Positions 52,721 through 62,584 of a stretch of 64,000 nucleotides of DNA are shown piece by piece. The position numbers and the translations under genes were made by a program. Positions within the stretch are counted from its first letter, which is position 1. Every line of letters begins with the position of its first letter. A model generated the notes under the pieces. The model worked only from the letters and a program-made list of their open reading frames with translations, was not told the origin of the DNA and made no database searches. Origin of the DNA: UBA7803 sp034522075 (GTDB taxonomy: Bacteria; Pseudomonadota; Gammaproteobacteria; Pseudomonadales; Azotimanducaceae); assembly GCA_034522075.1 (NCBI GenBank), contig JAXHLO010000021.1, positions 1-64,000 on the forward strand, read 5' to 3'.

Positions 52721-53822
52721 GATTGTTGTGGAGTCGGTGACGCAGCGTTACGCCGGTGCCGCGGAAGATACGCTCAGCAACCTGAGTCTGCGCATCGAGC
52801 GCGGCGAGGCTCACGCCCTGCTCGGCGGTTCCGGCGCCGGCAAGACCACGCTGGTAAACCTGTTGTCCGGCCTGTTGGTCCCGAGTGCGGGGCGCATCAC
52901 CTTCGACGGCCGGGATGTCTCGACGGTTCGTCCCCGCGATCGGGCCGTAGCACAGGTGTTCCAGTTTCCCGTGCTGTACCAGTCTCTGAGCGTGGCCGAG
53001 ATCCTGGCCTTTCCGCTGCGCAATCGCGGCTGGCGCCGTGCCGCTGCGGCAGCGCGAGCGGCGGAGATAGCCGCGCGCCTGGAACTGTCGCCGCTGCTGG
53101 GCGCGCGGGCGGCGTCGCTGTCCCTGTTCCAGAAACAACTGGTCGCCATCGGCCGTGCCCTGGTACGTCCGGACATCGCCCTGGTACTGCTCGACGAACC
53201 ACTCACCGCCGTGGAACCGGCGACCAAATGGCAGCTGCGCCGCGTGATCAAAAGCATTCAGCGTGAACTGGGTGCGACCATGGTGTACGTGACCCATGAT
53301 CAGACCGAAGCGCTGACCTTCGCCGACCGGATCAGCGTCATGCACGACGGGAAGATTCTGCAGACCGGGGCACCGGAAGCACTCTACAACCTGCCGGACC
53401 ATGAGCACGTGGCGCATTTCATCGGCTCTCCGGGCATGAACCTGCTGGCCGCTACGGTGGCGGACGATGCTTACTGGGTCGGCGACGCCCGGCTGGCTGC
53501 GGCGCCTGGCCAGACTCCCGGACCCTGCACTCTGGGCTTCCGCCCGGAATGGGCCGTGCTCGAATGTCCCAACGGAGACGCACCGGCGGCCCGCGTTACG
53601 GCGACCCGGGTGCTGGGCGTTCACGGCGGGCAGCCCCTGGGCATCGTTACGGCCACCCTGGGCGGCCAGGTGTTGTGCACGCGCCAGGTCATCGATGTGG
53701 ACAGTGGAGAACCGGCCGGATTGCGCCTCGACGCCGAGCGCGTGCTGTGTTTCCGCGATGGCCGGCGGGTAACCGGAGAAAGTGCAAGTGGCGCCGACCC
53801 GCGTAAGAACGCCCGTGGCTGA
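52713..53822 (+). CDS. glpT: glycerol ABC importer ATPase GlpT-like
   Basis: 369 residues. Walker A GGSGAGKTTL and Walker B VLLDEPLTAVEPATKWQLRR are intact, with VYVTHDQTEALTFADRISVM. The ABC signature is degenerate: LSLFQKQLVAIGRALVRPD instead of LSGGQ. The same degeneracy is known for GlpT of this transporter class, so one ATP site probably differs from the other. C-terminal TOBE-like domain. Overlaps glpS and the permease gene. Not the glycerol-3-phosphate MFS transporter that shares the name. Confidence 0.85.
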   Translation: MAEIVVESVTQRYAGAAEDTLSNLSLRIERGEAHALLGGSGAGKTTLVNLLSGLLVPSAGRITFDGRDVSTVRPRDRAVAQVFQFPVLYQSLSVAEILAFPLRNRGWRRAAAAARAAEIAARLELSPLLGARAASLSLFQKQLVAIGRALVRPDIALVLLDEPLTAVEPATKWQLRRVIKSIQRELGATMVYVTHDQTEALTFADRISVMHDGKILQTGAPEALYNLPDHEHVAHFIGSPGMNLLAATVADDAYWVGDARLAAAPGQTPGPCTLGFRPEWAVLECPNGDAPAARVTATRVLGVHGGQPLGIVTATLGGQVLCTRQVIDVDSGEPAGLRLDAERVLCFRDGRRVTGESASGADPRKNARG

Positions 53823-54694
53823 TTCGCGTAAACACGACAACAGAGCCTGGCTGGGCGTGCTGCCGGTGGTGCTGATCGTGGCCTTCAGCGCGGTGATTCC
53901 GTTGATGACGGTGGTCAACTATTCCGTCCAGGATATCTTCGATCTGTCGACCCGCATTTACGTCGGCTTCGAGTGGTATCGGGAAACCCTGCATGATCCG
54001 CGCTTCCTGGCTGCGCTGTGGCGCCAGATGCTGTTCAGCGCCGTGATCCTGGCGGTGGAGATACCGCTGGGTATTCTCGTGGCCCGCAGTCTGCCGCGCG
54101 GCGGAGCCGGGGCCGGCGTGTGGCTGGTTGTCATTGCCGTGCCGCTGCTCATTCCCTGGAACGTGGTGGGCACCATCTGGCAGATGTTCGCGCGGCCCGA
54201 CATCGGCCTGCTCGGTGCCGGGCTGAACGCGGTCGGGTTCGACTTCAATTTCACCGCTGATCCGCTGGATGCCTGGCTGGTGCTGATTCTCATGGACGTC
54301 TGGCACTGGACCTCACTGGTGGCGCTGCTGGCCTATGCGGGTCTCGCCGCCATACCGCCTGCCTACTACCAGGCCGCCGAGCTCGATGCCGCGGGCCGTT
54401 GGCAGGTGTTCCGCCACGTCGAGTTGCCGGGTCTCAAGCCGGTGCTGCTCATTGCCGGTCTCCTGCGCCTCATGGACAGTTTCATGATCTACACGGAGCC
54501 GTTCGTACTCACCGGCGGCGGGCCGGGCAACAGCACCACATTTCTCAGCCAGCACCTCACCACCATGGCGGTAGGTCAGTTCGATCTGGGGCCGGCTGCT
54601 GCATTCTCGGTGCTCTATTTCCTGGTGATCCTGCTGCTGTGCTGGCTGTTTTTCACGGCCGTCATGCAATCCGACAAGCTGAAAGGCGGCCCCA

Positions 54695-54705
<11 letters not shown>
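53815..54705 (+). CDS. glpP: glycerol ABC importer permease GlpP-like
   Basis: 296 residues, six helices. RAWLGVLPVVLIVAFSAVIP with LMTVVNYSVQDIF opens the protein; the EAA loop is YQAAELDAAGRWQVFRHVEL. GTG 53815 overlaps the glpT stop and gives family length. A GTG at 53782 has a better GGAG site and would add 11 residues. The MalF-type inner-membrane component, pairing with the next gene. Confidence 0.87.
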
Positions 54706-55509
<804 letters not shown>

Positions 55510-55510
<1 letters not shown>

Positions 55511-55788
55511 TGGCTCTGGACTGGATGGCGTGGACCCTGCCGACGGCGCTGTTCTTCGTTGCGGTGGCCATGGCACTGCTGACGCTGACCTGGCTCGAGC
55601 TCAGATATCCCACCCGGCTGCGCCGGGGCTGGCTGCCTCTGGCCACCACCCGCGGCGATCGTTTCTTCATCAGCCTGCTGACGGCAGCCTTCGTCCATGT
55701 GGCCTGGCTCGGGCTCACCGAACTGCCGCTCGTCTGGGCGAGCGGGTTGTCGCTGTTGCTGGCGGCGGGCTTGATGCGCTGGGGCTGA
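55510..55788 (+). CDS. DUF2160 small membrane protein of the glycerol importer
   Basis: 92 residues, three helices: WMAWTLPTALFFVAVAMALL, RGDRFFISLLTAAFVHVAWL and LVWASGLSLLLAAGLMRW, with TRLRRGWLPLATTRGDR between the first two. DUF2160 proteins occur almost only between the GlpQ-type permease and the binding protein of this importer. That position here is the strongest contextual support for the glycerol assignment. Precise role unknown. Confidence 0.88.
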
Positions 55789-55826
55789 GCGGGTTCAATG
55801 AAGCACAGTCAGGGAGAGGGGGTCGC

Positions 55827-57590
55827 ATGGCTCGATGGATAGTGCTGGCGGGGCTGGTGTGCGGGGTTGCCGGCTGCGGCAGTGATGCCGACCGCAATGC
55901 GGAAGAGACCGCTCGGTCGGCCGTCGACCCGGCGGTCTATGCCGCCAATGCCGAACGCTGGGTGGATGAGGAGTTTCAGCCCTCCAGCCTCGACCGGCAG
56001 GCACAGCTCGCCGAGCTCGCCTGGTTCACCGAGGCGGCGGCACCGTTTCGTGGCATGCGCATCAACGTGGTTTCGGAAACCCTGACCACCCATGAATACG
56101 AGTCCGAGGTGCTGACCCGCGCCTTCGCCGACATCACCGGTATTCAGGTCGCCCACGACCTCATCCAGGAAGGCGATGTGATCGAGAAGCTGCAGACACA
56201 GATGCAGTCCGGCGAGAACATCTATGACGCCTACGTGAACGATTCCGATCTCATCGGCACCCATGCCCGCTATGGCTACGTGGTGCCGCTGTCGGATTTC
56301 ATGGCCGGAGAGGGCGCGGACGTTACCTCGCCGACCCTGGACCTGGATGATTTCATCGGCCGCAGCTTCACCACCGGCTCCGACGGCAAGTTGTATCAGC
56401 TGCCCGATCAGCAGTTCGCCAATCTGTACTGGTTCCGCTACGACTGGTTTCAGCGCGACGACCTGCGCCAGGCATTTCACGAGCGCTACGGCTACGAACT
56501 GGGTGTCCCGGTGAACTGGTCGGCCTATGAAGACATCGCCGAGTTCTTCACCGACCACGTCGGCACGCTGGACGGTCAGCGGGTCTACGGCCACATGGAT
56601 TACGGTAAGAAAGATCCCTCCCTGGGCTGGCGCTTTACTGATGCCTGGCTGTCCATGGCGGGAACCGGAGATAAGGGGCTGCCCAACGGGGTGCCGGTAG
56701 ATGAGTGGGGTATCCGCGTGGACGGCTGCCGTCCGGTGGGCTCATCGGTGAGCCGCGGCGGCGCCACCAATGGGCCGGCGGCGGTCTATGCCTTGACCAA
56801 GTACATGGAGTGGTTGAAACGATTCGCGCCGCCGGAAGCCTCCGGCATGACCTTCTCCGAGGCCGGCCCGGTACCGGCTCAGGGACACATTGCTCAGCAG
56901 ATATTCTGGTACACGACGTTTACCGCCGACATGATCAAAGACGGTCTCGCGGTGGTGAATGACGATGGCACGCCCAGGTGGCGCATGGCGCCGTCGCCCT
57001 ACGGGCCGTACTGGGAAGAGGGTATGAAGCTCGGCTATCAGGACGCGGGAAGCTGGACTCTCATGCGCAGCACGCCGCTGGAGCGGCGCAAGGCCGCCTG
57101 GCTGTATGCCCAGTTCGTCACGGCCAAGACCGTGTCGCTGAAGAAGACTCTCACCGGGTTGACGCCCATTCGCGACTCCGACCTGCGCTCCGCGGCCATG
57201 ACGGAAGCGGCACCGCGTCTCGGCGGCCTGGTGGAGTTCTACCGCAGCCCGGCGCGCACCGCCTGGACCCCGACGGGCACCAACGTACCCGACTATCCGA
57301 AGCTGGCGCAGCTATGGTGGCCCAATGTGGCTAATGCGGTGAGCGGGTCGATGACACCGCAGCAGGCCATGGACACGCTGGCCGAGGAGCAGGACCGGGT
57401 CATGGAGCGTCTGGAGCGGGCCGGCATCCAGGGTCCCTGCGGGCCGCGGTTGAATGCACAGGAACCCCGGGAAGCCTGGCTGGCCCGACCGGGTGCGCCG
57501 AAGCCCAAGCTCGACCAGGAAAAGCCGCCGGGACGGACAGTACCCTATGACGAACTCATCGAGGCCTGGCGGGCCGGCCGGGTACGCTGA
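55827..57590 (+). CDS. glpV: glycerol ABC importer substrate-binding protein GlpV-like
   Basis: 587 residues. ATG 55827 follows AGGGAGAGGGGG. Signal peptide with lipobox VAGC, so a lipoprotein; the rest is an extracellular solute-binding fold. INVVSETLTTHEYESEVLTR, YVNDSDLIGTHARYGYVVPL, PVNWSAYEDIAEFFTDHVG, YGHMDYGKKDPSLGWRFTDA and LGYQDAGSWTLMRSTPLERR match large GlpV-type binding proteins. Its size, well above that of typical binding proteins, is normal for this group. Last gene of the glp operon; no glpK or glpD is present in the window. Confidence 0.9.
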   Translation: MARWIVLAGLVCGVAGCGSDADRNAEETARSAVDPAVYAANAERWVDEEFQPSSLDRQAQLAELAWFTEAAAPFRGMRINVVSETLTTHEYESEVLTRAFADITGIQVAHDLIQEGDVIEKLQTQMQSGENIYDAYVNDSDLIGTHARYGYVVPLSDFMAGEGADVTSPTLDLDDFIGRSFTTGSDGKLYQLPDQQFANLYWFRYDWFQRDDLRQAFHERYGYELGVPVNWSAYEDIAEFFTDHVGTLDGQRVYGHMDYGKKDPSLGWRFTDAWLSMAGTGDKGLPNGVPVDEWGIRVDGCRPVGSSVSRGGATNGPAAVYALTKYMEWLKRFAPPEASGMTFSEAGPVPAQGHIAQQIFWYTTFTADMIKDGLAVVNDDGTPRWRMAPSPYGPYWEEGMKLGYQDAGSWTLMRSTPLERRKAAWLYAQFVTAKTVSLKKTLTGLTPIRDSDLRSAAMTEAAPRLGGLVEFYRSPARTAWTPTGTNVPDYPKLAQLWWPNVANAVSGSMTPQQAMDTLAEEQDRVMERLERAGIQGPCGPRLNAQEPREAWLARPGAPKPKLDQEKPPGRTVPYDELIEAWRAGRVR

Positions 57591-57650
57591 CGGAACAGGG
57601 CTGATCGTTTCGGGTCGATGAGGTAACGCACGAGGTCGCCTGTCCTGACG

Positions 57651-58256
57651 ATGAGCCGCTCCGATCGTGACAAGTGGAACGACCGTTACCAGCGCGGTGC
57701 CTACCGGGAGCGCGGCCATCCCAGCGTGCTGGTCAAAGAGTACGTACCCGACATATTCGCCAGCCAGCAGGCGGCAGGCGCTGAGCTGAGAGCCCTGGAT
57801 CTGGCCTGTGGTGCGGGGCGCAATGCGCTGTACCTGGCGCGGCTGGGTTATGGGGTAGATGCCCTGGACATCTCCAGCGAGGCACTTGCGCGCGCCGAGC
57901 AGACGGCGCGCGGGGAAGAGCTGCCGATATCGTGGGTCGTGCATGACCTGGACCAGGGGCTGCCGCGTGGTCTGCGTGACTACGATCTGATCCTCATCAT
58001 GCGTTATCTGGATCTGTCGCTGGTGGCCGCCGCGGCGGAACGGCTGAGTCCGGGCGGCTACCTGATCTGCGAGGCGCACCTGGTGTCCGACGAGCCGGTA
58101 ATCGGGCCGCGCGATGCCGCGTTCCGTGCTCACCCCGGGGAGTTGCGGGCCGCCGCTCACGGGCTGGTCGTTGCCGAGTACTGGGAGGGCAGCACTCAGG
58201 ATCCCGATGGCCGTTCCGTGGCTCTGGTGCGGCTGGTGGCCCGGCGCCAGTCCTGA
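57651..58256 (+). CDS. TehB-like SAM-dependent methyltransferase
   Basis: 201 residues. KWNDRYQRGAYRERGHPSVL is the N-terminal signature of this group; the SAM loop is ALDLACGAGRNALYLARLGY, followed by VDALDISSEALARA. Similar to tellurite-resistance methyltransferase TehB and small-molecule thiol or selenol methyltransferases. Sixty bases after glpV; likely its own unit or the last gene of the operon. Convergent with the carboxylase gene, 8 bases apart. Confidence 0.87.
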   Translation: MSRSDRDKWNDRYQRGAYRERGHPSVLVKEYVPDIFASQQAAGAELRALDLACGAGRNALYLARLGYGVDALDISSEALARAEQTARGEELPISWVVHDLDQGLPRGLRDYDLILIMRYLDLSLVAAAAERLSPGGYLICEAHLVSDEPVIGPRDAAFRAHPGELRAAAHGLVVAEYWEGSTQDPDGRSVALVRLVARRQS

Positions 58257-58264
58257 GCGCAGCG

Positions 58265-61200
58265 TCACCAGGTATCGATGTGCGGCCGCCGCTTGCCCTG
58301 ACGCGGGCGTGACGGTGCGCTCTCCAGCGCCATGGTGATCCAGCGCCGCGAATCCGCCGGGTCGATGACGTCGTCGATCTCGAACGCCTGAGCCATGCTC
58401 ACGCCCTTACCGCGGTCGTACATGCGCTGCACCATCTCCTGATAGGCACGTTCCCGCTCCTGCGGGTCTTCGATGGCATTCAGTTCGTTGCGGTAGCCCA
58501 GTTTCACGGCGCCTTCCAGACCCATGCCGCCGAACTCGCCGGTGGGCCAGGAAACCGTGAACATGGGCACCTTGAAGCTGCCGCCGGCCATGGCCTGGGC
58601 GCCCAGCCCATAGCCCTTGCGCAGAACGATGGTGAAAAACGGCACGGCGACGTTGGCCCCCACCACGAACATGCGTGCAAAACGGCGTACCTGAGCGCTT
58701 TTTTCGGCCTCCGGGCCGACCATGAAGCCGGGCGTGTCGCAGAGAAACAGCAGCGGCACGTCGAAGGCATCGCAAAGCTGCATGAAGCGGGCGGCTTTGT
58801 CGGCCCCGACGCTGTCGATGGCGCCGCCCAGGTAGGTGGGGTTGTTGGCGACGATACCGATGGGACGCCCCTCGATACGGGCCAGGGTAGTGATCATGCC
58901 GTGACCGTAGGAGCTGCGCAGTTCCAGCACCGAGTCGTCGTCGGCCAGTGCATCGATGACGCGGCGTATGTCGTAGACACGCAGCCGGTTTTCCGGAATG
59001 AGGTGGCGCAGCAGTCGCTGATCAGTGCACGTCCAGTCGGCGACGCTGCCCTGAAAGTAGCCCAGGTAGCGTTTCGCTACCTGTACCGCCTCGGCTTCGT
59101 CGGCCACCGCGACGTCCACCACACCGTTGGCCAGGTGCACGGGCAGGGGGCCGATGTCCTGTGCCGCGAACACGCCCAGTCCGCCGCCTTCCACCATGGC
59201 CGGGCCGCCCATGCCGATGTTGCTGCCTTCGGTGGCGATGATGACGTCGCAGCAGCCGAGCAGCGCCGCGTTGCCCGCAAAGCAGTAGCCGTTGGTGATG
59301 CCCACCAGCGGCACCAGGCCGACCAGGCGCGCGAAGTGGCTGGAAGGCAGCACGTCCAGGCCCGCCACCCCGGTGCCGTCCGTATCGCCCGGCCGGCCGC
59401 CGCCGCCTTCGGCGAACAGCACCACCGGCAATTCGTTGCGTTCCGCCAGTTCGAACAGCCGGTCTTTCTTCAGGTGGTTCATGTAGCCCTGGGTGCCGGC
59501 CAGCACCATGTAGTCGTAGGACATGGCCACGACGCGGGCCCGATCGGCGGCAAAGCGGTCGCCGTTGACCCGGCCTACGCCGGCCACCATGCCGTCACCA
59601 GTGGTGCGCGCCATGAGATCGTCGACCGACCGGCGCCGCCGCTGGGCGGCCACCATCAGTGGCCCGTATTCCACGAACGAGCCTGGATCCACCAGGTCGT
59701 CGATGTTCTCCCGGGCGGTGCGGTTGCCGCGGGCGTGGCGTTTGGCGACGGCCTCCGGGCGGTTCTCGTCGAGCCCGTAGGCGTGGCGGTCGAAAGCCTC
59801 CTGCAGGTCCGGGCGGATGCGCTCGAGGTCCACCTCGTCTTCCGCCACAGCGTCCATGTCGGCGGCTGCACCTTCCTCGATGAGCAGTACCGGCTGCTGG
59901 TCCTGCAGGGTTTGCCCGGCCGAGACCAGCACCTCGCTGACAGTACCGTGCACTGGCGCCGTGATCACGTGTTCCATCTTCATGGCTTCCATGATCACCA
60001 GCTCACTGCCCGCAGCGACACGCTCGCCCGCCTGGGCGGTCACGGTCACCACGGTGCCCTGCATGGGTGCGGTGACCACGTGGCGTCCCGGCGCCTCCAG
60101 GCCTTCGACGGACGGCACGTCGGCCGATGGCTGCGCGGCGTGCCCGGCCTCCGCCGTCGCCGTCGCCGGGGCTGGCGGCATAGCGCGGATCAGTGCGCCT
60201 ATGTGATCCTCCACGTAGCGTGTGTAGACGGCATTGTTGAGAACCCCGTCGCTGCGCAGCAGAGCGCGCAGAAAACCGATATTGGTCGGCACACCGTCGA
60301 TGTGGAAGGCCGCCAGGGCGCGTTCGGCACGGCGCAGCAGAGCGCCGTCGTCCACGCCGGCCAGGTCATCGACACCGCCGTCGTGAACGATGACTTTGGC
60401 CAGCAGCGAGTCGAATGCGGCGCTGGTGGTGTAGCCCGCATAGCCGAAGGTGTCCACGCGGATACCGCGGCCGGTGGGGACCTCGAATGTCCGCAGGGTA
60501 CCGCCGGCGGGCCGGGCGGAACCGTCCTCCTGCATCGACTCCATGTTCACCCGGACCTGCACGGCCCGCCCGCGCGGTGGCGGCACGTGGTCCTGGTCCA
60601 GTCCCAGTTCGGCAAGGCTGACACCGGCGGCCAGGGCAAGCTGAGCGGCCACCAGATCCACGCCGGTAATCTCCTCGCTCACCGTGTGCTCCACCTGCAG
60701 GCGGGCGTTGGCCTCGATGAACACGCCTTGCGGCTCGGCGGCGCTGTCGTCCAGAAGAAATTCCATGGTGCCCAGGTTGTCGTAGCGGGCGTGGGCCGCC
60801 AGCGCCAGAGCGGATTCGATGAGGGCCTGGCGGGTATTCGGCAGCAGGGCCGGGCTCGGTGCCATCTCCACGAGCTTCTGATGCCGACGCTGCAACGAGC
60901 ATTCGCGTTCCCAGAGGTGACTGACGTTGCCGGATCTGTCGCCCAGGATCTGTACTTCGATGTGGCGGGCCCGTTCCACCAGTTGTTCCACGTACAGTTC
61001 GTCGTTGCCGAAAGCTGCCCGTGCTTCCGAGGCGCAGCGCTCGAAGGCACTGTCGATCTGCTCTGCCTTGCGCACGATGCGCATGCCGCGACCGCCGCCG
61101 CCGGCGATGGCTTTGATGACCATGGCGGTGCCCGCCGGCAGCCCGGCGAAGAAATCCCGGGCTTCGGCCGGGCTGGTGGGACCCATGGTTCCGGGCAGCA

Positions 61201-61585
61201 CGGCAACACCGCATTCGGCGGCCAGGTTGCGTGCCGTGACCTTGTGGCCGAAGCTCTCCAGTACCTCCGGGCGCGGGCCGATGAACGTCATGCCGGCGTC
61301 GTTCACCTGCCGGGCAAAGGCCGCACTTTCCGCCAGAAAACCGTAGCCGGGGTGCACGGCATCGCACCCGGCGTGCCGCGCCAGGGCCACCAGGGCAGCG
61401 CTATCCAGGTAGCCGGCTGCACCCGGCCGCTCGAGTTCCAGCGCCTGATCGGCGCGGCGTACGTGCAGAGATGCCGCATCATCGGGGGTGAACACGGCCA
61501 CGGTTTCGATGCCCAGGTCGGCGGCCGTGGCGGCAATGCGAATGGCGATCTCGCCGCGGTTGGCGATCAGCAGGCGTTTGTGCAT
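58265..61585 (-). CDS. single-chain biotin-dependent acyl-CoA carboxylase
   Basis: 1106 residues from ATG 61585 (MHKRLLIANRGEIAIRIAAT). Order: biotin carboxylase (about 1-450; VHPGYGFLAESAAFARQVND, ATP-grasp loop GGGGRGMRIV), biotinyl domain with EAMKMEH (Lys536), then a fused carboxyltransferase (about 610-1085; ARGNRTARENIDDLVDPGSF, LFLCDTPGFMVGPEAEKSAQ, KGYGLGAQAMAGGSFKVPMF). It should carboxylate acetyl-, propionyl- or longer acyl-CoA. Most bacteria split these functions over two or more chains. Divergent from a hot-dog protein gene with 131 bases between them. Confidence 0.9.
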   Translation of the reverse strand: MHKRLLIANRGEIAIRIAATAADLGIETVAVFTPDDAASLHVRRADQALELERPGAAGYLDSAALVALARHAGCDAVHPGYGFLAESAAFARQVNDAGMTFIGPRPEVLESFGHKVTARNLAAECGVAVLPGTMGPTSPAEARDFFAGLPAGTAMVIKAIAGGGGRGMRIVRKAEQIDSAFERCASEARAAFGNDELYVEQLVERARHIEVQILGDRSGNVSHLWERECSLQRRHQKLVEMAPSPALLPNTRQALIESALALAAHARYDNLGTMEFLLDDSAAEPQGVFIEANARLQVEHTVSEEITGVDLVAAQLALAAGVSLAELGLDQDHVPPPRGRAVQVRVNMESMQEDGSARPAGGTLRTFEVPTGRGIRVDTFGYAGYTTSAAFDSLLAKVIVHDGGVDDLAGVDDGALLRRAERALAAFHIDGVPTNIGFLRALLRSDGVLNNAVYTRYVEDHIGALIRAMPPAPATATAEAGHAAQPSADVPSVEGLEAPGRHVVTAPMQGTVVTVTAQAGERVAAGSELVIMEAMKMEHVITAPVHGTVSEVLVSAGQTLQDQQPVLLIEEGAAADMDAVAEDEVDLERIRPDLQEAFDRHAYGLDENRPEAVAKRHARGNRTARENIDDLVDPGSFVEYGPLMVAAQRRRRSVDDLMARTTGDGMVAGVGRVNGDRFAADRARVVAMSYDYMVLAGTQGYMNHLKKDRLFELAERNELPVVLFAEGGGGRPGDTDGTGVAGLDVLPSSHFARLVGLVPLVGITNGYCFAGNAALLGCCDVIIATEGSNIGMGGPAMVEGGGLGVFAAQDIGPLPVHLANGVVDVAVADEAEAVQVAKRYLGYFQGSVADWTCTDQRLLRHLIPENRLRVYDIRRVIDALADDDSVLELRSSYGHGMITTLARIEGRPIGIVANNPTYLGGAIDSVGADKAARFMQLCDAFDVPLLFLCDTPGFMVGPEAEKSAQVRRFARMFVVGANVAVPFFTIVLRKGYGLGAQAMAGGSFKVPMFTVSWPTGEFGGMGLEGAVKLGYRNELNAIEDPQERERAYQEMVQRMYDRGKGVSMAQAFEIDDVIDPADSRRWITMALESAPSRPRQGKRRPHIDTW

Positions 61586-61716
61586 ACGGGTTTCTTGTTC
61601 GTTGTTCCGGTCTGCCAGGTACCGGAGATCGGCTGCGGGAGGGTATCTGCCGGGTCTGGGCCCGGCGTGGATGCAGACTTGGCTTAGCATGGCAGGGGTC
61701 ACGGGGGAGGAAACGC

Positions 61717-62584
61717 ATGGCGCAGGGAGAAATCAGCGCACGCCCCTTCTGGGCGGCGCGCAACTGGTCCGCCGATGCCGGTGCCGGGAGCATTCACGAT
61801 GATGCCACCGCTACCCGTCTGGGTTTTCGCGGCGGCACCGTGGCGGGCAGCGTGCACATGGACCAGTGTGCGGCGCTGCTGGTGGAAGAGTACGGCAAGC
61901 GCTGGTTCGAACAGGGGGCGTTGTCATTGTACTTCCGCAATGCCACCACGGATGGTGAGCGCGTTCAGGCTGTTTGCGAGGTTCCCCACGGTGCCAGCCA
62001 GGTGAGCGTCTGGCTGCGCCGCGAGGATGATCTGGAAGTCGCCGCGGGTACGGCGTCCCTGGGCGAGCACGGCGCCACGGCGCTGCGAACCCGGGATCTG
62101 CGCCCGGTGGAGCCGCAGGCACTGCGGATCCTCAAAGGGCTGGTGCCCGGCGCCGGCATCGGCGAGTGGCACGAAACCCTGGCCGCGCCTGGGGACTGCC
62201 CGGCGGCGCTATGCGGCCGGTGCGCATCGCAGGCGACCCGTCGCGCCGAGGTACGCCGAGGACTCGCCGTGGGGCGGCCCCATAGCCGCACCGTCCACGG
62301 CGGTGGAGTTACTCTGGGGTGTGCCCATGCGCGGCCTGGGCGGCTCGCTGGGAGAAGCCGTAGGCCTGTTCGGGGCTATCGAGGTAGCCCATCACGCCGG
62401 GCCGCTGATGCTCGGCGAGACCTATCGAGTCACGGCCGAGGTGGTGGCGTTGAGTGAGAGCCCGAAAACCGAATCGCTGTGGTTCGATTCCTTCGCCTGG
62501 CGCGATGCCGAGCTGATCGCCAGCCAGCGCATGATGCTGCGTTTCATGAAAGCTTCGTCGCCGCTGTATCAGGCGGAGGACTAA
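61717..62584 (+). CDS. double hot-dog (MaoC/thioesterase-like) protein (frameshifted)
   Basis: Begins MAQGEISARPFWAARNWSAD. The first hot-dog domain has GFRGGTVAGSVHMDQCAALL and WFEQGALSLYFRNATTDGE. A shift near 62200-62260 breaks the middle; the second domain resumes as DSPWGGPIAAPSTAVELLWG and HHAGPLMLGETYRVTAEVVA. Joined length is about 288 residues, typical of two-domain hydratase/thioesterase proteins acting on acyl-CoA. Divergence from the acyl-CoA carboxylase suggests a shared CoA pathway. Ends overlapping the kinase gene by four bases. Confidence 0.72.
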
